A stretch of DNA of 64,000 nt from an uncultured Flavobacteriales bacterium (lineage in GTDB: Bacteria > Bacteroidota > Bacteroidia > Flavobacteriales_G > Salibacteraceae). The translations under genes and the position numbers were made by a program. The notes below the pieces were generated by a model. It saw nothing but the letters and a program-made list of their open reading frames with translations. It ran no database searches and was not told the DNA's origin. Positions within the stretch are counted from its first letter, which is position 1, and each line of letters starts with the position of its first letter. Location of the stretch: contig CAJVZZ010000001.1 in assembly GCA_913020435.1 (NCBI GenBank), forward strand, positions 44,105 through 108,104, read 5' to 3'. Of the stretch, positions 38,144 to 48,800 are shown in pieces.

Positions 38144-38845
38144 TCAAAACTTAATGTCCTTTCTCTTAAAAAAATCAGTTACCAAAATATCAGGTTTTTT
38201 TAAAGTTCGCAATCCCCATTCAACTTTTAAAGCAATTTTTTCTTCATCCGATAATTCCCAAACTCTACGATCTATTTCGTTCAATTTAGAGCGCATATTT
38301 TGAAGGATAAGGGCTGAAGAAACGGATACATTAAAACTTTCTGTAGCTCCATAAATTGGAATTCTAAGGTGAATATCTGCTTTTCCTAATACCAAAGGAC
38401 TCACTCCCGATTTTTCACTGCCAAAGAAAAATGCCGTTTTTTCATTTGGAATGTAATCTTCCAACATTACGTCTTTTTCGTGCGGAGTAGCAGCGACAAT
38501 AGTGTAACCAGCTGCTTTTAGATCATCAACACAATTCGAAATTCCTTGAGGACCTTTGTGCGATTGAATAGAAACCCAATTTTCAGAACCCATAGCCATT
38601 CCCCTCTGGACTTTAAACTTGTTTTCATCTTCCATTACATGTACGTCTTGAATACCAAAACACTCAGCACTCCTTATAAGTGCACCAGAGTTGTGCTCAT
38701 GAAAAACATCTTCTACACCAATAACAATATGACGAGTTCTATGTTCTAAAAGTCTTTCAAAAAGTTCATTTCGCTCGTCGGTTAAAAATCTGGAAACATC
38801 GTTCCATAAATCAATTTGGTTTTTATAATCTAACGTTCTCCACAT
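38144..38845 (-). CDS. trmH: tRNA (guanosine-2'-O-)-methyltransferase TrmH
   Basis: The 233-residue SPOUT methyltransferase shows EHNSGALIRSAECFGI in motif 1, FFFGSEKSGVSP in motif 2 and IPIYGATESFNVSVSSALIL in motif 3, forming the knotted SAM site. A C-terminal tail is typical of TrmH proper, which methylates 2'-O of G18 in tRNA, rather than RlmB. It is divergent from tpiA. Confidence 0.85.
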   Translation of the reverse strand: MWRTLDYKNQIDLWNDVSRFLTDERNELFERLLEHRTRHIVIGVEDVFHEHNSGALIRSAECFGIQDVHVMEDENKFKVQRGMAMGSENWVSIQSHKGPQGISNCVDDLKAAGYTIVAATPHEKDVMLEDYIPNEKTAFFFGSEKSGVSPLVLGKADIHLRIPIYGATESFNVSVSSALILQNMRSKLNEIDRRVWELSDEEKIALKVEWGLRTLKKPDILVTDFFKRKDIKF

Positions 38846-38895
38846 GCAGCGAAAATAAAAGAGAAATTGAGATTTTCCGCTTCCAAATGCTTGGC

Positions 38896-38903
38896 TAATT
38901 TTG
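38896..38903 (+). promoter_or_regulatory. -7 box for tpiA (TAATTTTG)
   Basis: TAATTTTG is a perfect TAnnTTTG match, 21 bases before the tpiA ATG. Confidence 0.55.
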
Positions 38904-38924
38904 CCGACCCATTAAATTGAACCT

Positions 38925-39677
38925 ATGAGACGTAATTTGCTATTAGGAAATTGGAAACAAAATACCACAAGAGCTTCAGCTTTAGAGCTTTTAGGCGGGT
39001 TAAAAGCTGAGTTAGAAAAGTCTCCAACAAAGACTGAATTAGGTGTTATTCCACCGGCGTTGTTTATCGATTTGGCGATAGGTCAGCAGTACACATCTTG
39101 TTTTGCTGTAGGAATACAGAATATTTCTAAAACCGTAAAAGGTGCTTTTACAGGCGAAATAGGAGCTGATATGGCTGCTTCAGCTGGAGTAAAGTACGCA
39201 TTGGTTGGCCATTCTGAAAGACGGGCTTATTTTAATGAAAGTCCTGAAGATTTAGCTGGAAAGTTAATGCGCTGTTTAGAAAATAATTTAATTCCCGTCT
39301 ATTGTGTTGGAGAGGAATTAAGTGATCGAAAAACCGGTAATTACTTGAATGTTATTGATGCTCAAATTAAGGCTGTTCTTTTTGGTCTAAATACTAAAGA
39401 TTTAAATAATATTATCGTTGCTTATGAGCCTATTTGGGCCATAGGTACAGGCGAAACTGCGAGTGCAGAACAAGCACAAGAGGTGCATGCTTTTATTCGA
39501 AACTTATTAGCCAATAAATTTGGTGCATCTGGAAGTGATATTAGTATTCTATACGGAGGCAGTTGCAAACCTTCGAATTCAGAGGAACTATTCAGTCAGC
39601 CAGATATTGATGGAGGTTTAATTGGAGCAGCAGCCTTAAACGCTCAAGATTTTATAGCCATCGCAAACTCATTTTAG
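38925..39677 (+). CDS. tpiA: Triosephosphate isomerase
   Basis: The 250-residue protein has the full TIM barrel: Lys in GNWKQN (residue 11), the catalytic His in VGHSERR (about 94), the catalytic Glu in AYEPIWAIGTG (about 166) and the phosphate loop YGGSCKPSN. Note WKQN rather than the usual WKMN. It interconverts DHAP and glyceraldehyde 3-phosphate. The prmA start is three bases after its stop, so the two are one operon. Confidence 0.97.
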   Translation: MRRNLLLGNWKQNTTRASALELLGGLKAELEKSPTKTELGVIPPALFIDLAIGQQYTSCFAVGIQNISKTVKGAFTGEIGADMAASAGVKYALVGHSERRAYFNESPEDLAGKLMRCLENNLIPVYCVGEELSDRKTGNYLNVIDAQIKAVLFGLNTKDLNNIIVAYEPIWAIGTGETASAEQAQEVHAFIRNLLANKFGASGSDISILYGGSCKPSNSEELFSQPDIDGGLIGAAALNAQDFIAIANSF

Positions 39678-39680
39678 AAT

Positions 39681-40508
39681 ATGAAATACATTGAAGTAGA
39701 ATTTACTTTTGATCCAGAAGCATTGGATGGTGAAATAGTTCTTGCAGAAATTGCTGAGCTTCCTTTTGAAAGTTTTGCTGAAGAAACTGGAAAAATTTTG
39801 GCTTATGCTCAAGAAGAGGATTTTGATAAAAATGTACTCAAGGACTTTCAATGGTTAAAGGAAAATTCAGTTGAATACAAATTCAACGAAATCAATGATG
39901 TTAATTGGAACGAGGAGTGGGAAAAGAATTTTGATCCAATAGAAGTAAGCGAGAAGTGCATTGTACGCGCTACTTTTCATAATATCGAAAAAAAGTACGA
40001 GTACGATCTTTTAATTGATCCAAAAATGTCTTTTGGAACAGGCCATCATGCTACCACATATTTGGTATTAAAGAATATGTTCAGCTTTAACTTTGAAGGA
40101 GCACAAGTCTTGGATATGGGAACAGGAACAGGTGTTTTGGCGGTTCTTGCAATTAAATTAGGTGCTGATCATGCATTAGCAATCGACAATAATGAGTGGG
40201 CATTTGACAATGCTATGGACAACATTAAACTCAACAATTGCGAAGGAAAAATAAACGTTGAAATTGGAGAGTCAGAACTTATTGAAGGAAAAACCTTTGA
40301 TTATATTTTAGCTAATATTAATCGAAATGTGATTTTATCTGATTTACCGCTTTATGAAAAGTCATTGAGTAAAAATGGAGCACTATTGATCAGTGGTATA
40401 ATGACGCATGATGTTGAACATGTCATGAATAAAGCCAAGGAGGTTGGTTTAATTCTTGAGTCGTTAGAAGAGAAAGATAACTGGAATTTATTTGTGTTTA
40501 AGAAATAG
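39681..40508 (+). CDS. prmA: Ribosomal protein L11 methyltransferase PrmA
   Basis: The 275-residue protein has an N-terminal ferredoxin-like substrate domain and a SAM-dependent Rossmann domain: FGTGHHATTYL, VLDMGTGTGVLAVLA, AIDNNEWA and LANINRNVI. It trimethylates ribosomal protein L11. It follows tpiA with a three-base gap and precedes a large exported protein. Confidence 0.95.
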   Translation: MKYIEVEFTFDPEALDGEIVLAEIAELPFESFAEETGKILAYAQEEDFDKNVLKDFQWLKENSVEYKFNEINDVNWNEEWEKNFDPIEVSEKCIVRATFHNIEKKYEYDLLIDPKMSFGTGHHATTYLVLKNMFSFNFEGAQVLDMGTGTGVLAVLAIKLGADHALAIDNNEWAFDNAMDNIKLNNCEGKINVEIGESELIEGKTFDYILANINRNVILSDLPLYEKSLSKNGALLISGIMTHDVEHVMNKAKEVGLILESLEEKDNWNLFVFKK

Positions 40509-40543
40509 TTGATAGATTAGTCAATTCTAATAAAAAGTTCAAT

Positions 40544-43500
40544 TTGCAGGCATTCCGTTCCCTTATAATTTTTACGTTGTTTTTGCTTATTTCCTTTGCT
40601 GGAAAGGCACAAATGGATCGTTCTCCATTCCCGCATGACTCGATAGGATTCTTTAATCGTTTGGAGGGTATGTTTAAGGAATTGAATGTTGGAAAAGATG
40701 AAGGGCGAATATTTATCAAAGAATTTGAGCCCATCTGGTTTAGTGATTTTTTCGAGCCTGAAATCCGCGAAGTAATATATAACACCTGTGATAAAATGAA
40801 CGAGAAGCGGATGCTTCCTCTTTCAGAGTTTAGGGCATATCTGATGGCAGTTATTGCATTTGTGAATTCAGATCATGAGATCGAACAGTTTAATTCTTGG
40901 CATAACGCAGTAGAAAATAAGCTATCAGCACGCAGTAAACGACGCTATTATGATTTTCTGATTTTTAGTCAGTATTTATTTAATGAAAATGCACTCTACA
41001 AAACCAACATTACAACATGGAAATCTGACAACTCGAACTACAAAATATTCTGGGATTACGAGATAAAAGAGCCCGTCGTTACTATAGAAGAATTGGATTT
41101 AATGTGTCTAGCCAAGAAGGATAGTGCTTCTATCTATGTGACTAAAGGAACCTACTATCCGGATCAAAAATTATGGAAAGGATATGGTGGTATTGTGAAT
41201 TGGCAAAAAGCTGGTTATGAAGAAAATCAGGTAGTAGCTGAAATTAAAAGCTACCAAGTACAAATGAATCATTCTAGTTACAAAGCAGACTCAGCCATCT
41301 TTACGAATTCTGTTTATTTTGGATCCTCAAAACTTATGGGAGGCCTAGAAGACAAGGTTTTGGCAAACGTTTCGGAAGGACGGTCTTCTTATCCCAAATT
41401 CGATTCGTACAATGACAATTTAGCCATTGAAAATATTTTTCCAAAGGTGGATTACCATGGAGGATTTATTCAAAGAGGCTCAAGTTTTATAGGTAAAGGT
41501 AGTGACGAGAAATTGGCACGTGTGGTAATTAATAGAAATGGAAAACCATTTATTGAGGCTTATGCACACACCTTCGTAATACGTGAAAGTAAATTAACAG
41601 CAGATCCCGCTGAGGTTCTTATATACATAAACGGCGATACTATTTTTCATCCAGGGTTAAATTTTAAATTTGATAACAGTAAAAGAACATTGACGCTTTA
41701 TCGAAATAAAGTAGGGCGTTCTAAGGCACCTTTCTTCAACCATTTCCATAATTTAGACATGCATGTTGAAGAGATAGAGTGGAATATAGATGGAAATATG
41801 TTTCATTTAAAACCAATATTAGGTAATACGGATCGCTCGGCTTTATTTGAATCTAGAGACTACTATAGAGCCTATCGATATGATGAATTGTATGGTTTAG
41901 ATAATCGTCATCCTTTAGTAATTCTAAAAAAATGTGCTGAAGAAATGGGTAGCAATGAAATGACGGCTTCCGACATTGCTGCTTGCTGGCGTCTGCCATT
42001 TGTAGAGGTGCAACGTTCATTAATGGTGCTCTCTAACGTAGGATTTGTTCGATACGATTACGACACTAAAATGGTGAGGATTTTACCGAAAACCTTTAAT
42101 TATGTTCAGGCTAGGCTAAGGAAGAGAGATTATGATATTATTCAATTTGTATCTGATCCACCAAAGAGAAGCGATAAGCAATGTGTTGGTAATGAGAATA
42201 ATGCAGATTTTAATTTAGATTCTTCTTACATGCAGATACATGGTGTTCGTGGAATAAACTTAAGTGATTCACATAATGTGATAATCTATCCACTGAATTG
42301 TGAAATACTGCTCCGTCCAAATAGAGATTTCGATTTTTCCGGTGTTGTGGTTGCTGGTAACTTAGAATTTTTTGGGCGAGACTTTAAGTTTGAATACGAT
42401 TCTTTTCAAATCAAAATGCCACTTATTGACTCCATGAGAATTAACGTCGAAACTGAGGAAATGGATCGGTATGGAAAGCCTGTAATGAAACGAGTGAAAA
42501 CGGTAATTGAACAAATTAATGGAAAACTTGAAGTAGATAAATTCAATAATAAATCAGGTAAACGCGCCATTAAACGCTGGCCAGTATTTACCAGTTATAA
42601 TGATTCATATACCTATTACGATCGACCTGAAATTGAAGGTGGTGTTTATGAAAGAGAAGATTTTTATTTTAAGCTTGAACCATTTGAATTTGATAGTCTG
42701 GATAACTTCGAGAATTCAAGTATTCAGTTTGCTGGAAGTTTTAAGAGTGCAGGAATATTTGAAGAATTTGAAGAAGTACTCTTCTTACAGACTGATTTTT
42801 CTTTAGGATTTATTCATCCTACGCCTGAAGAGGGAATGCCCATGTATGGTGGTAAAGGAATATTTACAGCAGATATTTTATTAAGTCATGAGGGATTAAA
42901 AGGTTCAGGTTATGTCGATTACATAACTTCAACTACTGAATCACAGAGTTTTTTCTTTCATCCAGATTCTGCTTATGCCACTGCTCAGCAATTTGTTATC
43001 GAATCTCAATATCCAGGTCCTCCAGAATATCCGAGTGTTGAAGGAGCAAATATAGATTGGCATTGGTACCCTTCTCAAGATACAATGACAGCCGTAAATT
43101 ATGGTACGCCATTTACAATGTATGAGGCTGGTAGAACTTTTGAAGGAACTTTAATTTATAATCCAGATAGTCTTATTGGAACTGGTAAGGGGGATAAGCG
43201 GGGTAAGTTTGAATTTGAAAAAGCAATTACAGTTTCTGATGATATTCGATTTAAGTTCTTCGAATTCTTTGCCGATACTGCTGATTTTGCATTAAAAACA
43301 GGATCACTTGGAGAATTAGGGTTTGATACAAAAAATATGAATGCACACGTAAGCTTTAAAGACAGGATAGGTCACTTTACAGCTAACAGCGAAGAATCTT
43401 CAGAGATTCTTTTTAGAAAAAATGAATACATGGCTCGGATGGATGAATTTAGCTGGTACATGGATGATGATATAGTAGATCTTACGGCAAAGAAACGAAA

Positions 43501-45058
43501 TGTTGGTGAAGGAGCTGGAGGCGATGTAGAAATTGAGGGCGCTAAATTGGTTGATATAAGCAAGCACGAGAATGCCAACCAAGACAGTCTTTTTTTCTAT
43601 TCGAGTTCGTGTAAGTTCGACATTAGAAATGAGATAATAACTGCCGATAAAGTACCTTATATAGACGTAGCAGATTCACGTATAATTCCAGATAGCGGGA
43701 GAATCGTAGTACTTCTTGCTGCAAAATTAAAGACATTAAAAAATGCACAAGTTATAGCCAACCGAGAAAATAAATTTCATAGAATTTACGGCGCCACGAT
43801 TGATATTTCAAATGCAGTTTCTTTTAAAGGTAGTGGAAAATATGATTATAAAGATTTAGATGGAAATGTTGCAGTTATTAAATTTAATGATGTTTTTGTA
43901 AGTCCACAATTGCAAACTAATGCTAGTGGTGATATTTCTAAAACTCAAGAGTTTCTATTGAATTCAAGATTTCGTTATCATGGTGGGGTAGCTCTAGAAT
44001 CAAGTAAAGAACTGTTGTCGTTTTCTGGTTTAACACAAGTTGTTCATGTCTGTGATCAGTTAAGTAAACCTTGGATTCAGTTTACAGCATACCTTGATCC
44101 TAATGACATTCTTATACCAATAGATTCTAATACATCTACAGAGAACGGAAAAAAAGTACATGTTGGGCAGATGATGGGGAGCTTACCAAGCAAAGTATAT
44201 TCTCTTTTTGGTGCTCTTCCAGCAAAGCCCACAGATAGAGTCGTTTCAAGCGTGCAAGGAGTAATGGGATATAATTATGCTCAGAAAGAATTTAGAGTGG
44301 GTAGTGAGCAAAAAATAAATATTCCAAATCTTACAGGAAATTATTTTGTTTTGAAATCGGAAGAATGTATTGTGAACTTTGAAGGTGAGCATACGTGGGG
44401 AGCCAACCTAGGAAGAGTAGAATTAAGACCGGTAAGTAGACTTAGACACAACTTGAATAATGATTCCGTAACGCTTAAAACATCTATGTTGCTTAATTTC
44501 TTTTTTGAAGATAAAGCGATGAAAATTTTAGCCAAAGATTTTGAAGAATCGGAAAATGAAAGAGTTGATTATGATAATCCCACATATGGCTATGGCCTTA
44601 AAACTTTTGTTGGAGAAGAGGCTGGAGATAAAATTAGAGCAGATGTTGGTCTTACTGGAAAAATGAAAAGAATTCCAAATGAATTAGCTACTTTGATGTT
44701 TATTACCAACATGAGTTTGTACTGGAACCCACAAAAGATGGCGTTTCAAAGTACCGGTACAATTGGACTTGGTAATTCATATAAGAATCAGGTTAACAGG
44801 CTAGTAGAAGGTAAGTTTGAAATAAAAATAAAACGATCTGGGGATCGCTTTGTTTTACAATTGAAGAAAGATAGAAAGACGTATTATTTCTTCACCTATT
44901 CTACTGAGATTATGCAGACTGTTTCCACAAACGATAAGTATAATGTTGCCATTAAAGAGGCTAAAAAGACGAAACAAGAAAGATCCAAAGGTCAATCTAA
45001 GTATAAATTTATTCCTACAACTAAAGCCAAGGCGAATCAGTTAATTCGTCAATTTTAG
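40544..45058 (+). CDS. Giant exported protein of unknown function
   Basis: The 1504-residue protein starts with TTG; no ATG lies in frame upstream. The start gives a signal peptide MQAFRSLIIFTLFLLISFAGKAQ. The body is a long series of strand pairs (many turns of LKGSGYVDY, RGKFEFEKA, GEFEF type), probably an extended beta structure. A helical stretch at about 465-520 (HPLVILKKCAEEMGSNEMT to LMVLSNVGFVRYD) looks like a winged helix. It has no T9SS sorting domain. It lies between prmA and plsY. Function is unknown; a periplasmic or outer-membrane location is inferred. Confidence 0.75.
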   Translation: MQAFRSLIIFTLFLLISFAGKAQMDRSPFPHDSIGFFNRLEGMFKELNVGKDEGRIFIKEFEPIWFSDFFEPEIREVIYNTCDKMNEKRMLPLSEFRAYLMAVIAFVNSDHEIEQFNSWHNAVENKLSARSKRRYYDFLIFSQYLFNENALYKTNITTWKSDNSNYKIFWDYEIKEPVVTIEELDLMCLAKKDSASIYVTKGTYYPDQKLWKGYGGIVNWQKAGYEENQVVAEIKSYQVQMNHSSYKADSAIFTNSVYFGSSKLMGGLEDKVLANVSEGRSSYPKFDSYNDNLAIENIFPKVDYHGGFIQRGSSFIGKGSDEKLARVVINRNGKPFIEAYAHTFVIRESKLTADPAEVLIYINGDTIFHPGLNFKFDNSKRTLTLYRNKVGRSKAPFFNHFHNLDMHVEEIEWNIDGNMFHLKPILGNTDRSALFESRDYYRAYRYDELYGLDNRHPLVILKKCAEEMGSNEMTASDIAACWRLPFVEVQRSLMVLSNVGFVRYDYDTKMVRILPKTFNYVQARLRKRDYDIIQFVSDPPKRSDKQCVGNENNADFNLDSSYMQIHGVRGINLSDSHNVIIYPLNCEILLRPNRDFDFSGVVVAGNLEFFGRDFKFEYDSFQIKMPLIDSMRINVETEEMDRYGKPVMKRVKTVIEQINGKLEVDKFNNKSGKRAIKRWPVFTSYNDSYTYYDRPEIEGGVYEREDFYFKLEPFEFDSLDNFENSSIQFAGSFKSAGIFEEFEEVLFLQTDFSLGFIHPTPEEGMPMYGGKGIFTADILLSHEGLKGSGYVDYITSTTESQSFFFHPDSAYATAQQFVIESQYPGPPEYPSVEGANIDWHWYPSQDTMTAVNYGTPFTMYEAGRTFEGTLIYNPDSLIGTGKGDKRGKFEFEKAITVSDDIRFKFFEFFADTADFALKTGSLGELGFDTKNMNAHVSFKDRIGHFTANSEESSEILFRKNEYMARMDEFSWYMDDDIVDLTAKKRNVGEGAGGDVEIEGAKLVDISKHENANQDSLFFYSSSCKFDIRNEIITADKVPYIDVADSRIIPDSGRIVVLLAAKLKTLKNAQVIANRENKFHRIYGATIDISNAVSFKGSGKYDYKDLDGNVAVIKFNDVFVSPQLQTNASGDISKTQEFLLNSRFRYHGGVALESSKELLSFSGLTQVVHVCDQLSKPWIQFTAYLDPNDILIPIDSNTSTENGKKVHVGQMMGSLPSKVYSLFGALPAKPTDRVVSSVQGVMGYNYAQKEFRVGSEQKINIPNLTGNYFVLKSEECIVNFEGEHTWGANLGRVELRPVSRLRHNLNNDSVTLKTSMLLNFFFEDKAMKILAKDFEESENERVDYDNPTYGYGLKTFVGEEAGDKIRADVGLTGKMKRIPNELATLMFITNMSLYWNPQKMAFQSTGTIGLGNSYKNQVNRLVEGKFEIKIKRSGDRFVLQLKKDRKTYYFFTYSTEIMQTVSTNDKYNVAIKEAKKTKQERSKGQSKYKFIPTTKAKANQLIRQF

Positions 45059-45088
45059 TACGTTTTATTTTTTTTCTTTGCATTCTGT

Positions 45089-45793
45089 ATGGCGCAAGTA
45101 CAACTATTTGAAATACTAGGACTTTTAATCGCATACCTCTTGGGTTCAATTCCAACGGCGGTATGGGTGGGTAGGATTTTTTATGGAAAAGATGTACGTG
45201 AATTTGGTTCGGGAAATGCCGGCGCTACAAACACGTTTAGAGTATTGGGCAAAAAGGCAGGAATACCCGTACTCTTGTTTGATATTCTTAAGGGCTCGAT
45301 TGCAGTCTATTTAGCCTGTTACTTTGTTGATTATCAGGAGGGAACCTCAGACTTTGTTAATTATCAGTTAGTGTTAGGAATCGGTGTTTTAATTGGACAT
45401 ATTTTTCCTGTCTATGTAGGTTTTAGAGGAGGAAAAGGCATTGCGACCTTACTTGGAATAATGATTGCCATTCACCCGCAGGCCGCATTCAGTTGTATCG
45501 GCATTTTTCTGGCAGTGTTCTTATTAACAAAGTACGTTTCATTAGGTTCTATTATTTCAGCTATATGCTTTCCTTTATTAATTATTTTAGTCTTTAAATC
45601 TGAGATTCCCTCTTTAGTAATTTTCTCGATTTTCATAGCAATTATGGTACTGGTAACTCATCAAAAGAACATAGAGCGATTGTTACGCAAAAATGAAAGC
45701 AAGGCCAATATCAATGTATTGGGTCGTAATAAGTCAAAGTCAAGTGGAATTGATGGCTATGAAAGGTTTAATTTAGAAGATGAAGATCAATAA
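45089..45793 (+). CDS. plsY: Glycerol-3-phosphate acyltransferase PlsY
   Basis: The 234-residue membrane protein has five or six helices and the three PlsY motifs: GSGNAGATNTFRVLGKKAG, VGFRGGKGIATLLG, and HQKNIERLLRKNESK at the end. It acylates glycerol 3-phosphate from acyl-phosphate, the first step of membrane phospholipid synthesis. The C-terminal extension after the motif is longer than the usual 200 residues. Its 3' end lies near the next gene's start, which suggests coupled expression. Confidence 0.95.
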   Translation: MAQVQLFEILGLLIAYLLGSIPTAVWVGRIFYGKDVREFGSGNAGATNTFRVLGKKAGIPVLLFDILKGSIAVYLACYFVDYQEGTSDFVNYQLVLGIGVLIGHIFPVYVGFRGGKGIATLLGIMIAIHPQAAFSCIGIFLAVFLLTKYVSLGSIISAICFPLLIILVFKSEIPSLVIFSIFIAIMVLVTHQKNIERLLRKNESKANINVLGRNKSKSSGIDGYERFNLEDEDQ

Positions 45794-45803
45794 TTACCAT
45801 TAC

Positions 45804-48800
45804 TCAATGATTTATAATTTCATTTATAAACGGAATTTGAAATACCTTTTGATGCTGCTGATTTTCGCAGTATCCTTTTCCAGTTTTGGTCAGGATTATA
45901 AAAATGAAAAGCAACTTATAAAAGGCGCCAACGATCAGTTTGATGCTAAAAACTATAAAGAAGCAATTTCGTTATTCTCAACATTGGTTAGTAATTATCC
46001 AAAAGATCCTACCTATAATTATAAATATGGAGCAAGTCTGCTATACGGAGGTACTGATAAAGAGAAGCCCGTCAAATATCTTAAGTTTTCAGTAAGTCGA
46101 CCGGAGGTAGAACCGATTGCATATTTCTATTATGCAGAAGCATTGCATTTGAATTATGAGTTTGATCAAGCGATTAAGTATTATAAGAAGTTTACAAATG
46201 CCGCGAATAATTCGACCATAAAGAAAAATACTGTTGAAAACCAGATTAGACAGTGTGAAAACGGAAAAACGTTGCTTAAAACGATTACCGATCTCATAGT
46301 GTTGGAACAAAAAAACACATTGGTTAAAGATTTCTACAAAGTATATGATTTGAGTGCTCAAGGTGGTCAAATCTTAGTGAAAACTGATGAGTTCAGATCG
46401 CCTTATGAAATGAAGAACGATATAAATAGTTTGTTCTATTTTCCTAAGAATGCAGAAAAGATATTTTTTAGTAGTCACACTTTTGAAAATAAAAACGGAA
46501 AGGATATTTATTATGCAATACGAAATTCTGATGCTACATGGTCTAAACCAATAAGTCTGGGGAAATCTATAAACACTGAATTTAATGAAGATTATCCATA
46601 CATGTCTGCAGATGGAAAAACATTGTATTTTGCTTCAGAAGGCCATAATAGTTTAGGGGGCTATGACATATTTGTTACTCGTTTAGATACTGCTTCAGGC
46701 AGTTGGACTGCGCCTCAAAACCTTGACTTTGCGATTAATACTCCAGCGAATGATTATCTGTTTATCCCGAATTTAAGTGGCGAAACTGCTTATTTTGCTT
46801 CAGAACGACAAACACCCCTTGGAGAGGTTAGTGTGTATCAAATAAAGATGGAAAGAGTTCCCTTAGATTTTACTTTTATCTATGGAACTTTTTCTTCAGA
46901 AACAACCAAAAATGCTACGATTAGAGTTGAAAATGCTGAAACAAATGCAATAATCGGTGAGTATCCGACTGATGCGAATGGTAAGTATAAAATTAAACTG
47001 CCAAACGATGGCAAGTTTAGATTCTTAGTGGATTATGAAGGTAGTGAGGTCACTCATTCTGGAGAGGTTGATTTGCAAGAGCGCAATACGTTTAAACCAT
47101 TAAAACAAGAGATGCTTGTGATGGGGCAGGGGACTGAAAGTGAAAAGTTGATTATTAAAAACCTAGTTGACCAAGAAGTAGAGGAAGATGTTGCGCTTAC
47201 AGCGGAATTCTTTAAAGAAAAAGCAAAACTAAAAGTTAATAAGGATAAGTATAAAGACAAAAAACCAAAACTAACAACACCCGTTGTTGCTGATATAGGA
47301 GCACCTGAATTACTGCCTACCATTATGGACAATAATTCTTCGATTGCTCAAAATGCACAAGCTGCTGGAAAAGCAGCTAGTGATATTTCTGGTGAAAAAA
47401 ATATTTCTGGATCAACTGTAAATGCTGACGGTCCAGCGTTAGTCGTGAATGAAGAAACTGGAAGTACCGAAGTAGTTTTGCAAAATGAAAACAGATCGCA
47501 AATAGCTAAAACTGAAAGTCCGTCGAATGAAAATAGCTCGTCAAAATCTGCTCAAGAAAATGGCAATCAATCTGGAAATAATTCTGAATCTGGAGTAGGT
47601 TCAGGTTCTTCAGGATATTCGAATACAGGAGCCTCAGTGTTAGGGACAAAAGCTTCTCCAACGATAAATCTAAATCCGTCAGCCAGTTCAAGCAAAGGGG
47701 AAATAGAATCTTCAATGCAAGACAATGTTAAGGTGGCTAAAAATTCAGCAAAAATGATTGCGATTCAAAGTGAATCTGCTGAGAATGTAGCTGACAGGAA
47801 ATCGTCACAGGCCGAACAACTGAAAATAGAAGCCAACAGTGAATTGGCATTAATCGATATAGAAACTGAGGATGGATTGAATTCGTCTGAATATTTAGAT
47901 GCTCAGGTTAAACTGAACAAGGCTGAAATATTAGAGCGTCAAGCAACTATTGCTAAGAGAGCATCTAATAGTTTATCAGCTAACTTATCAGCCATAGAAC
48001 AAACCGTTGCAACTGGGTCTGAAAAACAAAGCAATTTAGATGCTTCAAACACTGTTTCTGGGTCTGCTGCTGTGGGCGACTATAATGCGCTGATAGAAGC
48101 TGAGGCGGACCAAGCTTATAATATCTATGATGAAAGAGAAAAAGCTGAAGCGGCTCATAAAAAGGAAGAAAAAACACATAAACATTTCGCAGATGAATTG
48201 GCTGCATTAAAAGCTGAAATTGAAGATTCAAAACAAATAATTAGTCAAAAAGAAACTGCACTTAAGTCAGCTAGAGGTAAAGAAAAGAAAACACTAGAAG
48301 AGGATTTATTGAATGAAAGAGCAGCGCAATTGACTATGCAAGAAAAAAGTAGAATAGATGAACAAGAGTTAATTGTTTTAGAGGCAGAAGCAAGAGAGGA
48401 AGAGGCTGAATTAGATGCTTTTGATGCAATTATTGAGGAGTTGGAAAGAAATGAAAGTTATAAAGAATTAGCTGCAGCTCCTAACTTGATTGACGGCCCT
48501 GGCTCTGTAAATGAAAATAGATCAACAGGCAGTAATCTGATAGCGAGTAATGTTCCAAACGGAGGTAATGCTGCTAGTGGTAATTCAGTTAATTTAAATT
48601 CTGGTAACAATGATTCTGAAACTAGTGGAAATACTAATTCTTCCTCGACGGAAACGTCAGGTTCTCAAAAAGTAAATACTGCTGTCGATGGTGGTACTTC
48701 TTCGGAAAGTACAAACGAGATTGACGAAAAAACGATGACAATTGCAGAAAAAGTTGCGATTGAAAAAGCCCAAGAAGAACTTCAGAGCGCCAATGAAAAT

